The notes beneath the pieces were generated by a model, which made no database searches, was not told the origin of the DNA, and was given only the letters and a program-made list of their open reading frames with translations. Made by a program: the position numbers and the translations under genes. A stretch of DNA of 64,000 nt from Chrysemys picta bellii (lineage: Eukaryota > Chordata > Testudines > Emydidae): positions 37,249,549 through 37,313,548 of the forward strand of contig NC_088804.1 in NCBI RefSeq assembly GCF_011386835.1, in the 5' to 3' direction. Every line of letters begins with the position of its first letter. Positions within the stretch are counted from its first letter, which is position 1. Below, piece after piece: positions 26,195 through 38,170 of the stretch.

Positions 26195-26350
26195 TTAGGC
26201 GTTTATATAGCCCCTGTCACCACAGAATCTGAGCACCTCACAATCTTGAATGTATTTATCCTCTCAACATCTCTGTGGGGCAGGGCAGTGCTATTACCCT
26301 TATTTTACAGATGGGGAGATGAGGCACGGACACTAAGGCCCAGATCTAAG
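26195..26350. repeat. MIR/L2-like relic
   Basis: acaatcttgaatgtatttat, tattttacagatggggaga and gatgaggcacggacac recall the core of MIR-type SINEs. Strongly diverged. Confidence 0.5.
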
Positions 26351-26384
26351 CTACTTAGGCGCCTAACCACCATTGAAATTAAAA

Positions 26385-26560
26385 TACTTGGTCATGAGGC
26401 TTGGTCATGACACTTAACCTTTCAGAGCCTCAGTTTTCCCATCTGTAAAATGGGGGTAAATCCCCACATTTTTCTGAAGCATGTGGAGATGTAGGAATAT
26501 AAAATATGATGAAGTATTAGATAATATTATTATTATTAAATAATATTATGGTGATACTGG
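26385..26560. repeat. MIR-like relic
   Basis: cttaacctttcagagcctca and ttttcccatctgtaaaatgg are the conserved MIR core words, followed by attattattattaaataata. Confidence 0.6.
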
Positions 26561-27584
26561 TGTAACACCAAGGGACCCTGGTTATTGGCGGGAAGGATTG
26601 AACCTCTGGAGCTAAATGCATGAGCCTCTACTGCATGAGCTAAATGCCACGTGGCCCTTAGATAAGGCTGTACAGCAGACTCCTTAATCTCTAAGTGGTC
26701 TCAGTGCCACTAGATGGGACAGAGCACCACAGCCAGAATGTTTGTTGGTTACACTGGCATATTAGCTGATGAATGGAGGAAAATTTAAGTTGAAGCCTGA
26801 TTTTGCCCTATCCTTTATAGACAGTTCGAGCTCAGGATGGAATTCTGGCTTTATCTTTGAATTTCCTTCATTATCGCATGTTCTGTGATACTATTAAACT
26901 CTCTTAAGTGTATATAGATATGCCTTGTGGTTTATGAGTGCTGGAAAATTTACAGTATCATCTCTATACCAAATTTTAATATTTTTAGCATCATTTTGCG
27001 TTTTCTACTAATTACTTAAATGTCTGAATCAATAATCGTCTCAGTGTTCTACCTCTGCATACAGTACAGCCTCATTTGTATTTAAAAATAGATCACACTG
27101 ATCAATATAGAAACACTGAAGTCTGAAAACATCTTCTCCGGACAGTTGCTTAGCCAAAACAATTTGAGTTTTGCATCAAACTAAGATCTCTCGGAAGTCA
27201 GTAACCTGTCTTAATTCATCAAAGATTTATTATCTTTTCTTTGTCCAAAACTATTCTCTTAGTTTCTAGGCATAAGTGTGTCCTCTCATTGAAACCATGT
27301 GCTCATCATTGTTCTCATTCTGTGTTCTCTTTAGATATATAAGAAACCAGATTGACCTATTACGAGAGCACTGCTTTGAAAATTCTTGTTTCTCCAACAC
27401 GTTCTCCCCAATTCTTCAATGATGCAAATGGGCAGTATTAAGAAAATAATTCTATTCCGGGCTGCTTTTATTTATGTTTATATTCAAGAGGCCTGACATC
27501 AATTTGAAAATTTGTGTGCCTATATTATGCCATTCAATTTGACTTGTGGCTACTGTACAAAGCACCTACATCCATACACTAGCT

Positions 27585-27918
27585 CAGGGGTTGGCAATGT
27601 TTGGCACGCGGCTCGCCAGGGTACGCACCCTGGCGGGCCGGGCCAGTTTATTTACCTGCTGATGCGGCAGGTTAGGCCGATCGCAGCCCCCACTGGCCGC
27701 GGTTCACCGTCCCGGGCCAATGGGGGCGGTGGGAAGCAGCGCGGGCGAGGAACGTGCTGGCCGCGGCTTCCTGTCACCCCCATTGGCCCAGGACGGCGAA
27801 CCGCAGCCAGTGGAGGCCGCGATCGGCCGAACCTGCTGCGCCAGCAGGTAAATAAACTGGCCTGGCCCGCCAGGGTGCTTACCCTGGCGAGCCGCGTGCC
27901 AAACGTTGCCGACCCCTG
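27585..27918. mobile_element. hAT MITE (334 bp) with perfect 8-bp duplication
   Basis: Ends caggggttggcaatgtttgg and ccaaacgttgccgacccctg, flanked by cactagct on both sides (27577-27584 and 27919-27926). The arms form a long GC-rich inverted repeat (gtacgcaccctggcgggcc). Non-coding. Confidence 0.92.
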
Positions 27919-28674
27919 CACTAGCTGCTTAGACACCAAATTCTCTGAGCCCCAAATACGGAACAGGGTGCCATAAACTACACAGCCAGCCCACTCTGAA
28001 AACGGGGCAATCCTTATTGAAGAAAATTAAAAGTTTTCCCCATCATATCCAGGGGTAAAAAATAGAGGCATTGCATTAACTGCTGCACCCCTGAGCGGGT
28101 ACTTTTAATCCTTCATTTCCTCCTCCCTTGTAAGGCAGTTTCTTCATCCTTCCCAGATGACAGGGAAGGACACAGGTAACACATTTATGTGCTGGGAGAG
28201 GCAGAGCACAGCATTCACAGTTCAAATCTCAAGACTCCAGTAGACACACAGTAGTGATTGCTGGATAAAGCTTAGGCCATCACAGTTTTTCTTGCACAAA
28301 TGACATATTTACACAATGGAAAAGATTTGCTCTTGTCCCTAGAGGAGATTTTCGGGTGTTCAACAGCTGGGCTGCTGCCTTCTCACAACCGCAACAATAC
28401 GGTGACACAGAAAAGTTTGGATAGAAGTAGATGTTTTTTCCTTTCCCTTTTCTTCTATTGCACAAATGAGCTAGAATAACAGGGAACAAAAAAAAAAAGA
28501 TTTAAATGTGATTGTTTGGACAGGATAAAATGACTTCCCCATGACCAGCGCAGATGAGAACTGTCTATAGTATTACCAGACCTATCTACAGATAGCTATT
28601 AAAATACTTGCTCTGTCTTTAATCATGTACTGTAGAAAGCTGTAGTTGTCGGAAGGAAGATGGTGCTATAAGAA

Positions 28675-29440
28675 AGTTTCTATTCTGTAGTTTGCATAAG
28701 AGAGCAGATGCAATCCTAGGATGTATAATCAGGGTATTACTGAGCACGGGAGGTGTTAGAACCACTGTATATGACATTCTACATTTCTGGTGGCCACACT
28801 TTAAAAAAGGATAAAAAAAGAGCTACAAGTATGATTTGCGGTCTGCAAAACCTGCCTTACCATGAAAGGCTAAGGAAGGTCAATCTATTTAGTGCATTCA
28901 AGAGAAGGTTAAGAGGTGATTTGATCACAGTCTATATGTACCTAGATGGGGAGCAGATTTCTGAGAATAGAGGCTCTTTAAGCTAGCACAATATGATCCA
29001 ATGGCTGGAAGCTGAAGCTAGAAAAATTCAAACTATAAATAAGATTCAAATGTTTAACAATGAGGGTAATTAAGGACTGTAAAAATTTGCTTAAGGGATC
29101 TTGTGTATTCTTCATCATTTGAAGTCTTTAAATGAAGATCAGATGTCTTTCTAAAAGCTATACTGCCGCTCAGCCAGGAGATATGGACCTGATGCAGGAA
29201 TCACTTGTTGAAATTCTCTGGCCTGTGATATGCAGGAGGTCAGGCTTGACAATCATCCAGTTCACAGCTTACCCAGGGATGGGGGGGTGGATTCTCCATC
29301 ACTCAAATCAGGATTGCATGTCTTTCTAAAAAAATATACTCTAGCCCAGCCACAAGATGTGGTGCAGGAAATATTGGGTGAAATTCTATGGTCAAAGTTA
29401 TGCAAGAAGTCAGATTAGATGATCACAATGATCCCTTTTG
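28675..29440 (+). mobile_element. CR1-like LINE 3' region with duplicated tail
   Basis: Shows CR1 landmarks (ttctggtggccacactt, aggttaagaggtgatttgat) and a tail that appears twice: gtctttctaaaagctatact at 29142 and gtctttctaaaaaaatatac at 29320. The last stretch, agattagatgatcacaatga, is a CR1 end. More diverged than the other copies. Confidence 0.75.
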
Positions 29441-29530
29441 GCCAGAAGGACCATTGCAACAATCTAGTCTGACCCCTTGCATGAATCTGCTGAGGCACAT
29501 CCCCCTATGATGCATGAGATGGAACGATTG
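29441..29530 (-). mobile_element. CR1 tail fragment, reverse
   Basis: agaaggaccattgcaacaat and agtctgaccccttgcatg are the reverse complement of a CR1 3' end, set tail to tail with the preceding forward copy. Confidence 0.6.
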
Positions 29531-31746
29531 ACGTCTATAATTAATTATTTCCCCCCCTCTATATTTAATGGCTCCATTGAACTGATTACACAAAAACCAT
29601 GCCTGGGTGTTCCCTTCCCACAGCTAATGAGAGAAGGGATGATGCACACTCCACCCCACTGAATTTTCCATGGAACAGAAATCCGCTGGGAAAATCTTTC
29701 ACTCCACAGTAAACATGGGAAAGGAAGAACTCGAATGGGTGGACTCTACTGTTTCAGGGAACAATTACAATGAAACAAAAAAAATTAAAGTTGAATTAAG
29801 TGTGTTCTCCTCTTTGGACATGCTGCCCCCCAACCCCAGTATCTCTTAACAATTCAACAAGTAAAGGTTTATGGTATTTACACACCAGCAGGGAGTGATA
29901 ATATCCACTTGATGCAGCCTGATTTCATGCATCGGTCCACTTGAAACATTTGGCTCCCTTTCTCTGACACTTGACTTTGGCTGGAGCTTAAAGAAACCCA
30001 AGAGCCGCCTGCTGCCCTAGGTTGGTGACTCATGACACTGGAACTAGTTTTGCTGCAGTACAGTGAAAACATTTCATTCCTTCACAATCTGTTTCAAATC
30101 CAGGGCTAAAGAGGAAGCTTGGGGATAACGTCACCAAGGCAGCCAACGCAAGGTAACTGGAGGGGATCTTGTCCTGGCCTTCCACCCCAACGAGAGAGGC
30201 TGGAATCGGAGCTCCTGAGATACTAGGCCATGATGTAATCAGCCACGGGTTGTGCAGCTACAGGGTGACAGCCATGGCAAGAGATGCATTGTCATCATGG
30301 AGTCAGTGAGGCCTGCTCTGGTGGGTTATTTCTGTTTCTTAGCTTTTTTTAAGGGTGAAAGTTACCCTGCACAGAGGGCCAATAATGGCCTAGGTACCAC
30401 TTAAGGCTCACATAAGTCTTTAAAAAATAAGGCTTAGGTAGAATTTAAATGGTGGATAGGCCTTGGGTTAGTCCCCTGCAGAGGGGTAAATTTCACCCTA
30501 TGGACACTTGAGCCCATTGTGTTTAGGGATTTTAAAACAGCTGGTACAAAAGGGGCCTTCTTTAGAGAAGATCACAGTGTATATAGGGGCTGAGCGAGGT
30601 GTCAACTGTGCTTTACCCATCTTTGGTCAGTGTACTTCAGAACCATCAGCAGGCCCGGGGTTCTGTTTCTTTTAATGGAAGAGAGATGCTAGCAACACTT
30701 TCCCAGATGGTTTATTATAACTCTGTAAGCCTTACAGGCCAGAGTTCAAATCACTGGGCCCACCCTAGAGTTACTTTTTCTGTACATCCTCTGTACACAA
30801 AGTAAAACTCTCTGAGATAATGGAAGGGAAGAGATCCAAATATTACCCAGCCCTTTCTACTTACAGATTCCTTCCTCACCAGTGTCCCTCAGCATAAATG
30901 CCTTGAGATTTCGCCTCTCCCTAGAGTTTATATGGCTATGCTTGTCATGTGGCAGGCTTTTACTACCTGTGGTTTCAACTGATGGCCACCAAGGCAGGTA
31001 CTTGGGGTATAGAAAGCAGTGGGAGATGCTGGCCATAGTAGGAAGTGAATAGCTTTCAGACTTAGCCACATAGCCTGTCCTTTGCTCTCATTCAAGGGCA
31101 AAGGTGTCTAATTGCCATCTAACTCCTGTTCAAAGTAAATGGCAGTTAAATGCCTATTCTGCCCATTAGTGCCTTTATAAATCTCCCTCAGATTTCTGTC
31201 CAAGCTTTCTAGTCTGCTTCTTCAGGTGGGATTCTTGAGAAGGTAACTGGGAAAGCAGTTACAGATCTGCCCGGTCTCTACTAGGACAGACTTTTGCTTT
31301 ACTACTATGGCAGTATTTATTATGGATTATGGTGCCTAAAAGCGAGGCAGGCCCCTTCCAGTGCCAATAAGACGACTTGTTGCCCACGCTGAAGAACTTA
31401 AAAATCTAATTGCAGCTGTGACGCAACAAGGGGCAGTAGCAGCACAGTAGAGAGGAGGTGGGAAAACAATGACAAATCAGTGGGACGTTTCCAGTGAATA
31501 GCTGCTCACCAGCATGGAAAAGGTGTTGACAGATTGGGCCTGAGCCATTGGCTGTTCAGGTCAAGAGTGATGGTGAAAAGTGACAAACTGACCCTGAATC
31601 TCTCTTTATGTCACAGAATAGTAAATGTGAGAGCACACCTGCTACTTCCCGTTTCCCCTTGCGAATGAGCCTCAGCCCTGACTTAGGGCTGCCAGGGTCC
31701 TCTCCATGCTCGTTCTATCTCCGTCATAACTATCAACAAGAGTGGC
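29531..31746. other. Intergenic upstream of the PLE
   Basis: No repeat or gene recognised with confidence. The last 150 bases could be part of the PLE if the proposed left boundary is wrong. Confidence 0.5.
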
Positions 31747-31753
31747 GACTGTC

Positions 31754-34036
31754 ATGGCCTCTCTACAAAGGAAAAAGGACACTAAACTATCTAAACTGCT
31801 ACATGCCACAAGCAGCCACAACAGCAGTTCCCTTAACCCACCCAGCAATATTGTTAATCTTTCCAGCTATACTCTTAGCCCAGCAGAAGAGTCTGTCCTA
31901 TCTCGGGGCCTCTCCTTTTGTCCCTCCAGACCCATGAATATGATACAGTTCTGCGGTGACCTAGAATCCTACTTTCGACGTCTCCGACCCAAAGAATATT
32001 TCCAACATACCTCTGAACAGCATACTAACCCACAGAATCCTCCCTACCAGCACTACAAAAAAAAGGATTCTGCGTGGACTCCTCCGGACGGTCGAAACAA
32101 CAGACTGGATTTCTACATAGAGTGCTTCCGTCGACGTGCAAAGGCTGAAATTGTGGAAAAGCAACATCACTTGCCACATAACCTCAGCCATGCAGAACAC
32201 AACGCCATCTACAGCCTCAGAAACAACCCTGACATCATAATCAAAAAGGCTGACAAAGGAGGTGCTGTCGTCATCATGAATAAATTGGAATATGACCAGG
32301 AGGCTGCTAGACAGCTCTCTAACACCACATTCTACAGGCCATTATCCTCTGATCCCACTGAGGATTACCTAAAGAAACTACACCATCTGCTAAAAAAACT
32401 CCCTGACAAAGCACAGGAACAAATCTGTACAGACACATGCCTAGAACCCCGACCAGGGGTATTCTATTTGCTACCCAAGATCCATAAACCTGGATATCCT
32501 GGACGCCCCATCATCTCAGGCATTGGCACCCTAACATCAGGCTTGTCTGGTTATGTAGACTCTCTCCTCAGACCCTACGCTACCAGCACTCCCAGCTATC
32601 TTCGAGACACCACTGACTTCCTGAGGAAACTACAATCCATCGGTGATCTTCCAGAAAACACCATCCTGGCCACTATGGACGTAGAAGCCCTCTACACCAA
32701 TATTCCACACAAAGATGGACTACAAGCTATCAGGAACAGTATCCCTGATAATGTCACAGCTAACCTGGTGGCTGAACTTTGTGATTTTGTCCTCACCCAC
32801 AACTATTTCACATTTGGGGACAATATATACCTTCAAGTCAGCGGCACTGCTATGGGTACCCGCATGGCCCCACAATATGCCAACATTTTTATGGCTGACT
32901 TAGAACAACGCTTCCTTAGCTCTCGTCCCCTAACGCCCCTACTCTACTTGCGCTACATTGATGACATCTTCATCATCTGGACCCATGGAAAAGAAGCCCT
33001 TGAGGAATTTCACCATGATTTCAATAATTTCCATCCCACCATCAACCTCAGCCTAGATCAATCCACACAAGCGGTCCATTTCCTGGACACTACTGTGCTA
33101 ATAAGCGATGGTCACATAAATACCACCCTATACCGGAAACCTACTGACCGCTACACTTACCTACATGCCTCCAGCTTCCATCCAGGACACACCACACGAT
33201 CCATTGTCTACAGCCAAGCTCTAAGATATAACCGCATTTGCTCCAATCCCTCGGATAGAGACAAGCACCTACAAGATCTCTATCAAGCATTCTTAAAACT
33301 ACAATACCCACCTGCTGAAGTGAAAAAACAGATTGACAGAGCCAGACGAGTACCCAGAAGTCACCTCCTACAAGACAGGCCCAACAAAGAAAATAACAGA
33401 ACACCACTAGCTGTCACCTTCAGCCCCCAACTAAAACCTCTCCAGCGCATCATCAGAGATCTACAACCTATCCTGAAAGATGATCCTTTACTCTCACAGA
33501 TCTTGGGAGACAGACCTGTCCTCGCTTACAGACAACCCCCCAACCTAAAGCAAATACTCACCAGCAACCACACATCACTGAACAAAACCACTAACCCAGG
33601 AACCTATCCTTGTAACAAACCCCGATGTCAACTCTGTCCACATATCTATTCCAGTGACATCATCATAGGACCTAATCACATCAGCCATACCATCAGGGGC
33701 TCGTTCACCTGCACATCTACCAATGTGATATATGCCATCATGTGCCAGCAATGCCCCTCTGCCATGTACATTGGCCAAACCGGACAGTCTCTATGCAAAA
33801 GAATTAATGGACACAAATCTGACATCAGGAATCAAAATACTCAAAAACCAGTGGGAGAACACTTTAACCTGTCTGGTCATTCAGTGACAGACCTGCGGGT
33901 GGCTATATTACAACAGAAAAACTTCAAAAACAGACTCCAACGAGAAACTGCTGAGCTAGAATTGATATGCAAACTAGACACAATCAACTCCGGTTTGAAT
34001 AAGGACTGGGAATGGCTGAGCCATTACAAACATTGA
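31754..34036 (+). CDS. Penelope-like element protein: reverse transcriptase plus GIY-YIG endonuclease
   Basis: A 760-codon frame from the ATG at 31754, without stops or frameshifts. The open frame reaches upstream to a GTG at 31742, and residues below are numbered from there; an in-frame TAA lies just before. Reverse transcriptase motifs in order are LPKIHKPG (about 244), motif A with TMD (Asp 313), motif B TAMGTRMAP (about 369-377), and catalytic YIDD (405-408). After a linker comes a Cys-rich motif (Cys 624, 629, 632), then a GIY-YIG-type endonuclease: VIYAIMC, YIGQTGQ (676-682), Arg 687, His 691, and GEHF with Glu 706. This RT plus C-terminal GIY-YIG order defines PLEs; the Cys motif suggests the Neptune-like group. 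PLEs nick target DNA and reverse-transcribe their RNA into it in the nucleus. The intact frame suggests recent activity. Confidence 0.93.
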   Translation: MASLQRKKDTKLSKLLHATSSHNSSSLNPPSNIVNLSSYTLSPAEESVLSRGLSFCPSRPMNMIQFCGDLESYFRRLRPKEYFQHTSEQHTNPQNPPYQHYKKKDSAWTPPDGRNNRLDFYIECFRRRAKAEIVEKQHHLPHNLSHAEHNAIYSLRNNPDIIIKKADKGGAVVIMNKLEYDQEAARQLSNTTFYRPLSSDPTEDYLKKLHHLLKKLPDKAQEQICTDTCLEPRPGVFYLLPKIHKPGYPGRPIISGIGTLTSGLSGYVDSLLRPYATSTPSYLRDTTDFLRKLQSIGDLPENTILATMDVEALYTNIPHKDGLQAIRNSIPDNVTANLVAELCDFVLTHNYFTFGDNIYLQVSGTAMGTRMAPQYANIFMADLEQRFLSSRPLTPLLYLRYIDDIFIIWTHGKEALEEFHHDFNNFHPTINLSLDQSTQAVHFLDTTVLISDGHINTTLYRKPTDRYTYLHASSFHPGHTTRSIVYSQALRYNRICSNPSDRDKHLQDLYQAFLKLQYPPAEVKKQIDRARRVPRSHLLQDRPNKENNRTPLAVTFSPQLKPLQRIIRDLQPILKDDPLLSQILGDRPVLAYRQPPNLKQILTSNHTSLNKTTNPGTYPCNKPRCQLCPHIYSSDIIIGPNHISHTIRGSFTCTSTNVIYAIMCQQCPSAMYIGQTGQSLCKRINGHKSDIRNQNTQKPVGEHFNLSGHSVTDLRVAILQQKNFKNRLQRETAELELICKLDTINSGLNKDWEWLSHYKH

Positions 34037-34368
34037 ATCTATCTCCCCTTGTAAGTATTCTCACACTTGTTATCTAACTGTCTGTCTGTACTGGGCTAGC
34101 TTGATTATCACTTCAAAAGTTTTTTTTTCTCTTAATTAATTGGCCTCTCAGAGGTGGTAAAACAACTCCCACCTGTTTATGCTCTCTGTATGTGTGTATA
34201 TATATCTCCTCAATATATGTTCCATTCTATATGCATCCGAAGAAGTGGGCTGTAGTCCACGAAAGCTTATGCTCTAATAAATTTGTTAGTCTCTAAGGTG
34301 CCACAAGTCCTCCTGTTCTTCTTTTTGCGGATACAGACTAACACGGCTGCTACTCTGAAACCTTTCAA
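31758..34368 (+). mobile_element. Penelope-like retroelement, near-complete coding part with 3' terminal region
   Basis: The ORF is followed by a 3' region (34037-34368) ending in the terminal-repeat sequence shared with other PLE derivatives in this window: a GAAAGCTTATG core, then ggtgccacaag and agactaacacgg. The 11-mer gactgtcatgg occurs at 31747-31757 and again at 34369-34379, directly after the element's end, as expected for a target-site duplication. That would place the left boundary at 31758, a 5' truncation just inside the ORF's ATG. A polyadenylation-like aataaa is present at 34276. The right boundary is firm; the left one depends on that single repeat. Confidence 0.8.
34231..34285 (+). 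ncRNA. Hammerhead-ribozyme-like motif in the PLE 3' region
   Basis: A box resembling the hammerhead core (CCGAAGA, where CUGANGA is canonical) at 34237-34243 is followed by a hairpin with gtgg/ccac arms, then GAAA at 34261-34264 and a minimal stem III (GC, loop TTAT, GC) with TC after it. This is the order of a type I hammerhead with a very short stem III, as described in PLEs. The C in place of U in box 1 and a poor stem I suggest it is weak or dead in this copy. Confidence 0.5.
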
Positions 34369-35105
34369 GACTGTCATGGTGCTTTTCAGTGGGGTGGAAC
34401 GCCGGGCAGTAGGAATCAGGCTGACGTCCCTCACTTGTCTCCTGTGGGCTACCAAACAGCCAGTGCACACTAGGAGTTTTCTGCCAGGGTTACTAATTTG
34501 AGCCAGTCTTGTTTTAAAGACTGAACTCCTATATAAGAAATAAAACAGTGATGTCCTGGGAGGTGGAGGGGGCGGGTGAAGCTTGTTTCTGCTCTGAGAA
34601 CTTGCATGTCTACAACAAATATTTTCTCATAAAATCATATAAAAAAAGGGGTCATCAACATAACAGCCCCATAGTCCCCTCCCGTATCTATGAGTTTTGC
34701 TTTTATGAAGCAAATAAAATGAGATTAGTAAGATCTATTTCCTTCCCTGAATGCTTTTCGGAGCCAGGCTAATCTTCTGTTATTGACCTTCTAATATAGC
34801 CTGATCCTGCAAGGTGCTGAGGGGTCCCAGAGAGATGCTGTGTATGCTCGGCTCTCCTTGAAAGGGGTGCTCAGAACCTTGCAGGATTGGGTCCAGCCTG
34901 CATTTTACAAAGATGTGCCAGATTAATAGAACTAGTCAAGGCTGGTTTTGAGTAAGATGCAAGAATGACTAATCAGATGCTAATTTAGCTGATGTTGGCA
35001 TTACTTTGTGCCTTGGGGCACAGTCCAAGGATAAAAAAATAAATCTTATCTAAGCAAGGAGTCATTTGTGTGGGATTAGTTACAACGTATTCTTTAAAAA
35101 AAAAA

Positions 35106-35130
35106 AAGAGAGAGAGAGAGAAAGAGAAAG
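35106..35130 (+). repeat. (GA)n microsatellite
   Basis: gagagagagagagaaagag preceded by a run of A. Confidence 0.95.
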
Positions 35131-35544
35131 AGTTAGAAATCTAGGAAAATCACATCTACGGTTAACACTTTGCAAAGTCTACGATACCTCCCTGATACAT
35201 GGGGGAAATCCTTGCTGCCTGAAAGGTAAATTTGACTTGAGTAAATGAGGTCAAAGAGAGCGAATCTAAGATTTTTCAAAACCTGATTTTGGTACCTTTC
35301 TTGTCAGTTGTATTACAGGGTTTGCTAGATTACATTGCGCTCTACTAATTATGGGTTCATTCAGAGTTCAGACTATTTGGCAACCTCTAATCTTGGCCAT
35401 GAGTCTTCCTTTTGGAAAAGCCTCTGCCTGTTCCTCAAGACCCTTCTCTCCTCCAAATTCAACAGGATGTCAAACTGGATCCCGTAGAATGCCCTTGTAG
35501 GAAGGAGTCTCTGAAACACAAGCAATAATATAATATATTGAGAA

Positions 35545-35716
35545 ATACCTATCTCATAGAACTGGAAGGGATCTTGAAAGGTTATTGAGTCCAGCCCCCT
35601 GCCTTCACTAGCAGGACCAAGTACTGATTTTTGCCCCAGATTGCCCCCTCAAGGATTGAACTCACAATCCTGGGTTTAGTAGGCCAATGCTCAAACCACT
35701 GAGCTCTCCCTCTCCC
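35545..35716 (-). mobile_element. tRNA-derived SINE, reverse
   Basis: acctatctcatagaactgga tail through ggattgaactcacaatcc (B box) to ccactgagctctccctctcc (A box). Confidence 0.85.
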
Positions 35717-36539
35717 ACAATGTCCTTGAGGATGGAGTTGTAAAATGAGGGAAGATGTCAAGGCACCTGGCTGGTGATAGCTCCTGCGTTCCAAACATAT
35801 AAAGGTATATACTGCATTAGTAACAGACACCACTGCACGTGAGAGTTTCATTTCCAGTCTTCTTGCTCCCAACTCCTCAATCTTAATAACGAAAAATCTT
35901 GAGATTCTATGCAAAACTCTGAAATAAAAAGAAAAGAAAATATGGAGCACTTGGAACTCGACAGGAGAAATTGGAATATTGCCTGACTTCAAAACACAGA
36001 CTGTTATTGAGAAACAAATGTTTATATTGGCATGATTTTGAACTGTCCATAACCAAACGACAAATGCAATATCAAAAGACTGTGCAGAACACTGGCATGC
36101 CGCTTCCAACTATTTTAATAGTTTCACACTTCACTTTGACTGGTACCTTCTGCCATATGGGCCTTTATCAACAACAACTTAGACCATGGTCTCATGAACA
36201 CTGAAAGACTGAGCCTGGACAATAGGTGGGAGAAGAACAGAGATGCTGTAGGTAGCAGATGTTGGTGATTCAGGAGATGTAACCGTCTCCCATTGGGTCA
36301 GTACTGAACCAATGCCTCCATGTTGTTAGGGGCAATATGATGACAGTAGTATTGGATGAGAATTAAAACTAAGGTCTTGACTATTGTCAATGTTGTTCAT
36401 TTTTCTATCATGGGTTTCATTTATCGATGCACTTGTGGACATTAATTATGCCCTGGCACAAGACTAGTGATATCAACTCCAGTGTCCTGCCCAAATTCTG
36501 AATTGGTTAATTACATCTGCCTACCTTACAAGTCCGCTG

Positions 36540-36733
36540 TAAAAAGTGACAAAGAGTCCTGTGGCACCTTATAGACTAACAGACATATTGGAGCATAAGC
36601 TTTGTGTCTGACGAAGTGGGTATTCACCCACGAAAGCTTATGCGCCAATACGTCTGTTAGTCTATAAGGTGCCACAGGACTCTTTGTCGCTTTTTACAGA
36701 TCCAGACTAACACGGCTACCCCTCTGATACTTG
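36540..36733. mobile_element. Foldback PLE terminal-repeat element
   Basis: Inverted arms with gtcctgtggcacc and ggtgccacaggac surround a central hammerhead-like core: CTGACGA at 36608-36614 and GAAA at 36632-36635. Flanks carry a near-match 10-mer (aagtccgctg at 36530, aagtcctctg at 36734) that is probably a decayed target duplication. The right arm is longer, keeping agactaacacggctacccctctg, which the left arm lacks. Confidence 0.8.
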
Positions 36734-36743
36734 AAGTCCTCTG

Positions 36744-37901
36744 TAGTTTCAATGGGGAGCAGGGCTCATCTTCACTCCCATTCTAAACTGAGCTGTCTAC
36801 TGTTAATTAGTTGCCATGGTTACCTCAGAGCTAGCAGCACTTCAGTGGGGGGTCAAGTTCCATATATGCAATTGTACACAACATCTCCTGATCCTGCTCT
36901 TTTTATATTGGCAACATTTCTATTACTGATGGCAGGTTTAGGGCTATAATTTGAGGGACACATTTGGATGCAAGTTGCAATTAGAAATGGACAAAACGCC
37001 TAATATATTCAATGAACTTAGTCCTTTCTTCTGTTTGCAAGTTATCCGTGAACAGACTTAGATTATTATGAATTTGCTCATTGTTCAAATATTGTATATA
37101 AACAGCTCTCCCTGTCTTAGGTTTGTTTGCAAACTATTTGCATCCACACCACTTCTTCATGGCTTGCGCTTTGTTATTCCTGGTGTGTGATTGGTCAGCT
37201 AAATCTCGCATTGCGTTGTTTGTAATACCTAATTGGATAAATGAAACTTCTATTAAAAAGGAAAGGGGAAATTATGGTGATTTCAAGCTTTCTGTGTGAT
37301 GACTTCTGGCGTGACTCTTCATGCAAACACATATATGCATGAATATTTGCAAGACTTCATTTTCTGCAGACATCCTTCCAAACAAGAATAAATCACCTCT
37401 ATGAATATTCATGAACGGGAAGGAAGGATGGTTCAATGGTTCGGGCACTAGCCTGGGATTGCTGCTGTGGATTTCCTGTGTGAGCTTGGGCAAGTCACAT
37501 AGGTCCAAATCCTCAAAGGTATTTAGATGTCTAATTTGCATTGAAATCAATGGGAGTTAGGCAACTAATTACCTTTTGAGGATCTGGGCCTTAGTCTCTC
37601 TGTCTCAGTTCCCCATCTGTCAAATGTAGCATCTATAAAAGGTTCCTTCTACCTCACAGGGGTGATGTGAGTATAAATACATGAAAGACTGTATGACACT
37701 GCTCAGATACTGTGGTAATGGGGGGCTATATAAATGTTTGTGGCAAACAGATAAAACAGGTTGTGAATATCACAGATGTGACTTTGTGGGGGATGGGTTA
37801 GAATGAAAGTCTGAGAGTTCTGTTTGGTTTTATTTATTTTGCAGTACTCACCTATCTAGAGAGGTTTGAAAGCTCATTGAGGTCAATGGAAGTCTTTTAA
37901 T
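36744..37901. other. Intergenic, MIR relic
   Basis: Only the MIR-like repeat at 37433-37745 is recognised. Confidence 0.55.
37433..37745 (+). repeat. MIR-like SINE with nested short repeat
   Basis: ggttcaatggttcgggcac and tgagcttgggcaagtcacat are MIR-like head and core. The core resumes at ctctgtctcagttccccatc after a short repeat at about 37500-37592 (ggtccaaatcctcaaaggta to ccttttgaggatctgggcc) inserted in it. Confidence 0.65.
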
Positions 37902-38092
37902 ATATGGAGATATACCTATCTCATAGAGCTGGAAGGGACCTTGAAAGGTCATTGAGACCAGCCCCCTGCCTTCACTAGTAGGACCAAGTACTGATTTTTG
38001 CCCCAGATCCCTAAGTGGCCCCCTCAAGGATTGAGTTTATAACCCTGGGTTTAGCAGGCCAATGCTCAAACCACTGAGCTATCCCTCCCCCC
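37902..38092 (-). mobile_element. tRNA-derived SINE, reverse, upstream of HNF4-like gene
   Basis: Tail atatggagatatacctatct, B box region ggattgagtttataaccc, A box ccactgagctatccctcc. It ends about 600 bases before the first coding exon. Confidence 0.87.
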
Positions 38093-38170
38093 ATTGGCTT
38101 TACTGAGTTTCGGATTAGGAAGCAAGTACTACATACATGTGAAGCCTTCTGGTCATCTATGGAACTGATT

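Larger units (their letters stand above)
25377..27584. other. Intergenic with MIR relics
   Basis: Nothing recognised apart from the MIR-like pieces at 26195-26560. Confidence 0.55.
34380..36529. other. Intergenic, one SINE
   Basis: Holds the reverse SINE (35545-35716) and a GA run. A 175-codon antisense frame at 35582-36109 overlaps the SINE and is not a gene. Confidence 0.55.

Noticed and set aside
31742..31753. GTG start four codons upstream of the PLE ATG
   Set aside because: Nuclear genes rarely use GTG; the ATG at 31754 is the first usable start after an in-frame TAA.
32715..33407. Other frames within the PLE
   Set aside because: Shadows of the 760-codon frame.
35582..36109. 175-codon antisense frame
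   Set aside because: Part of it is SINE sequence; no start context, domain or splice sites.
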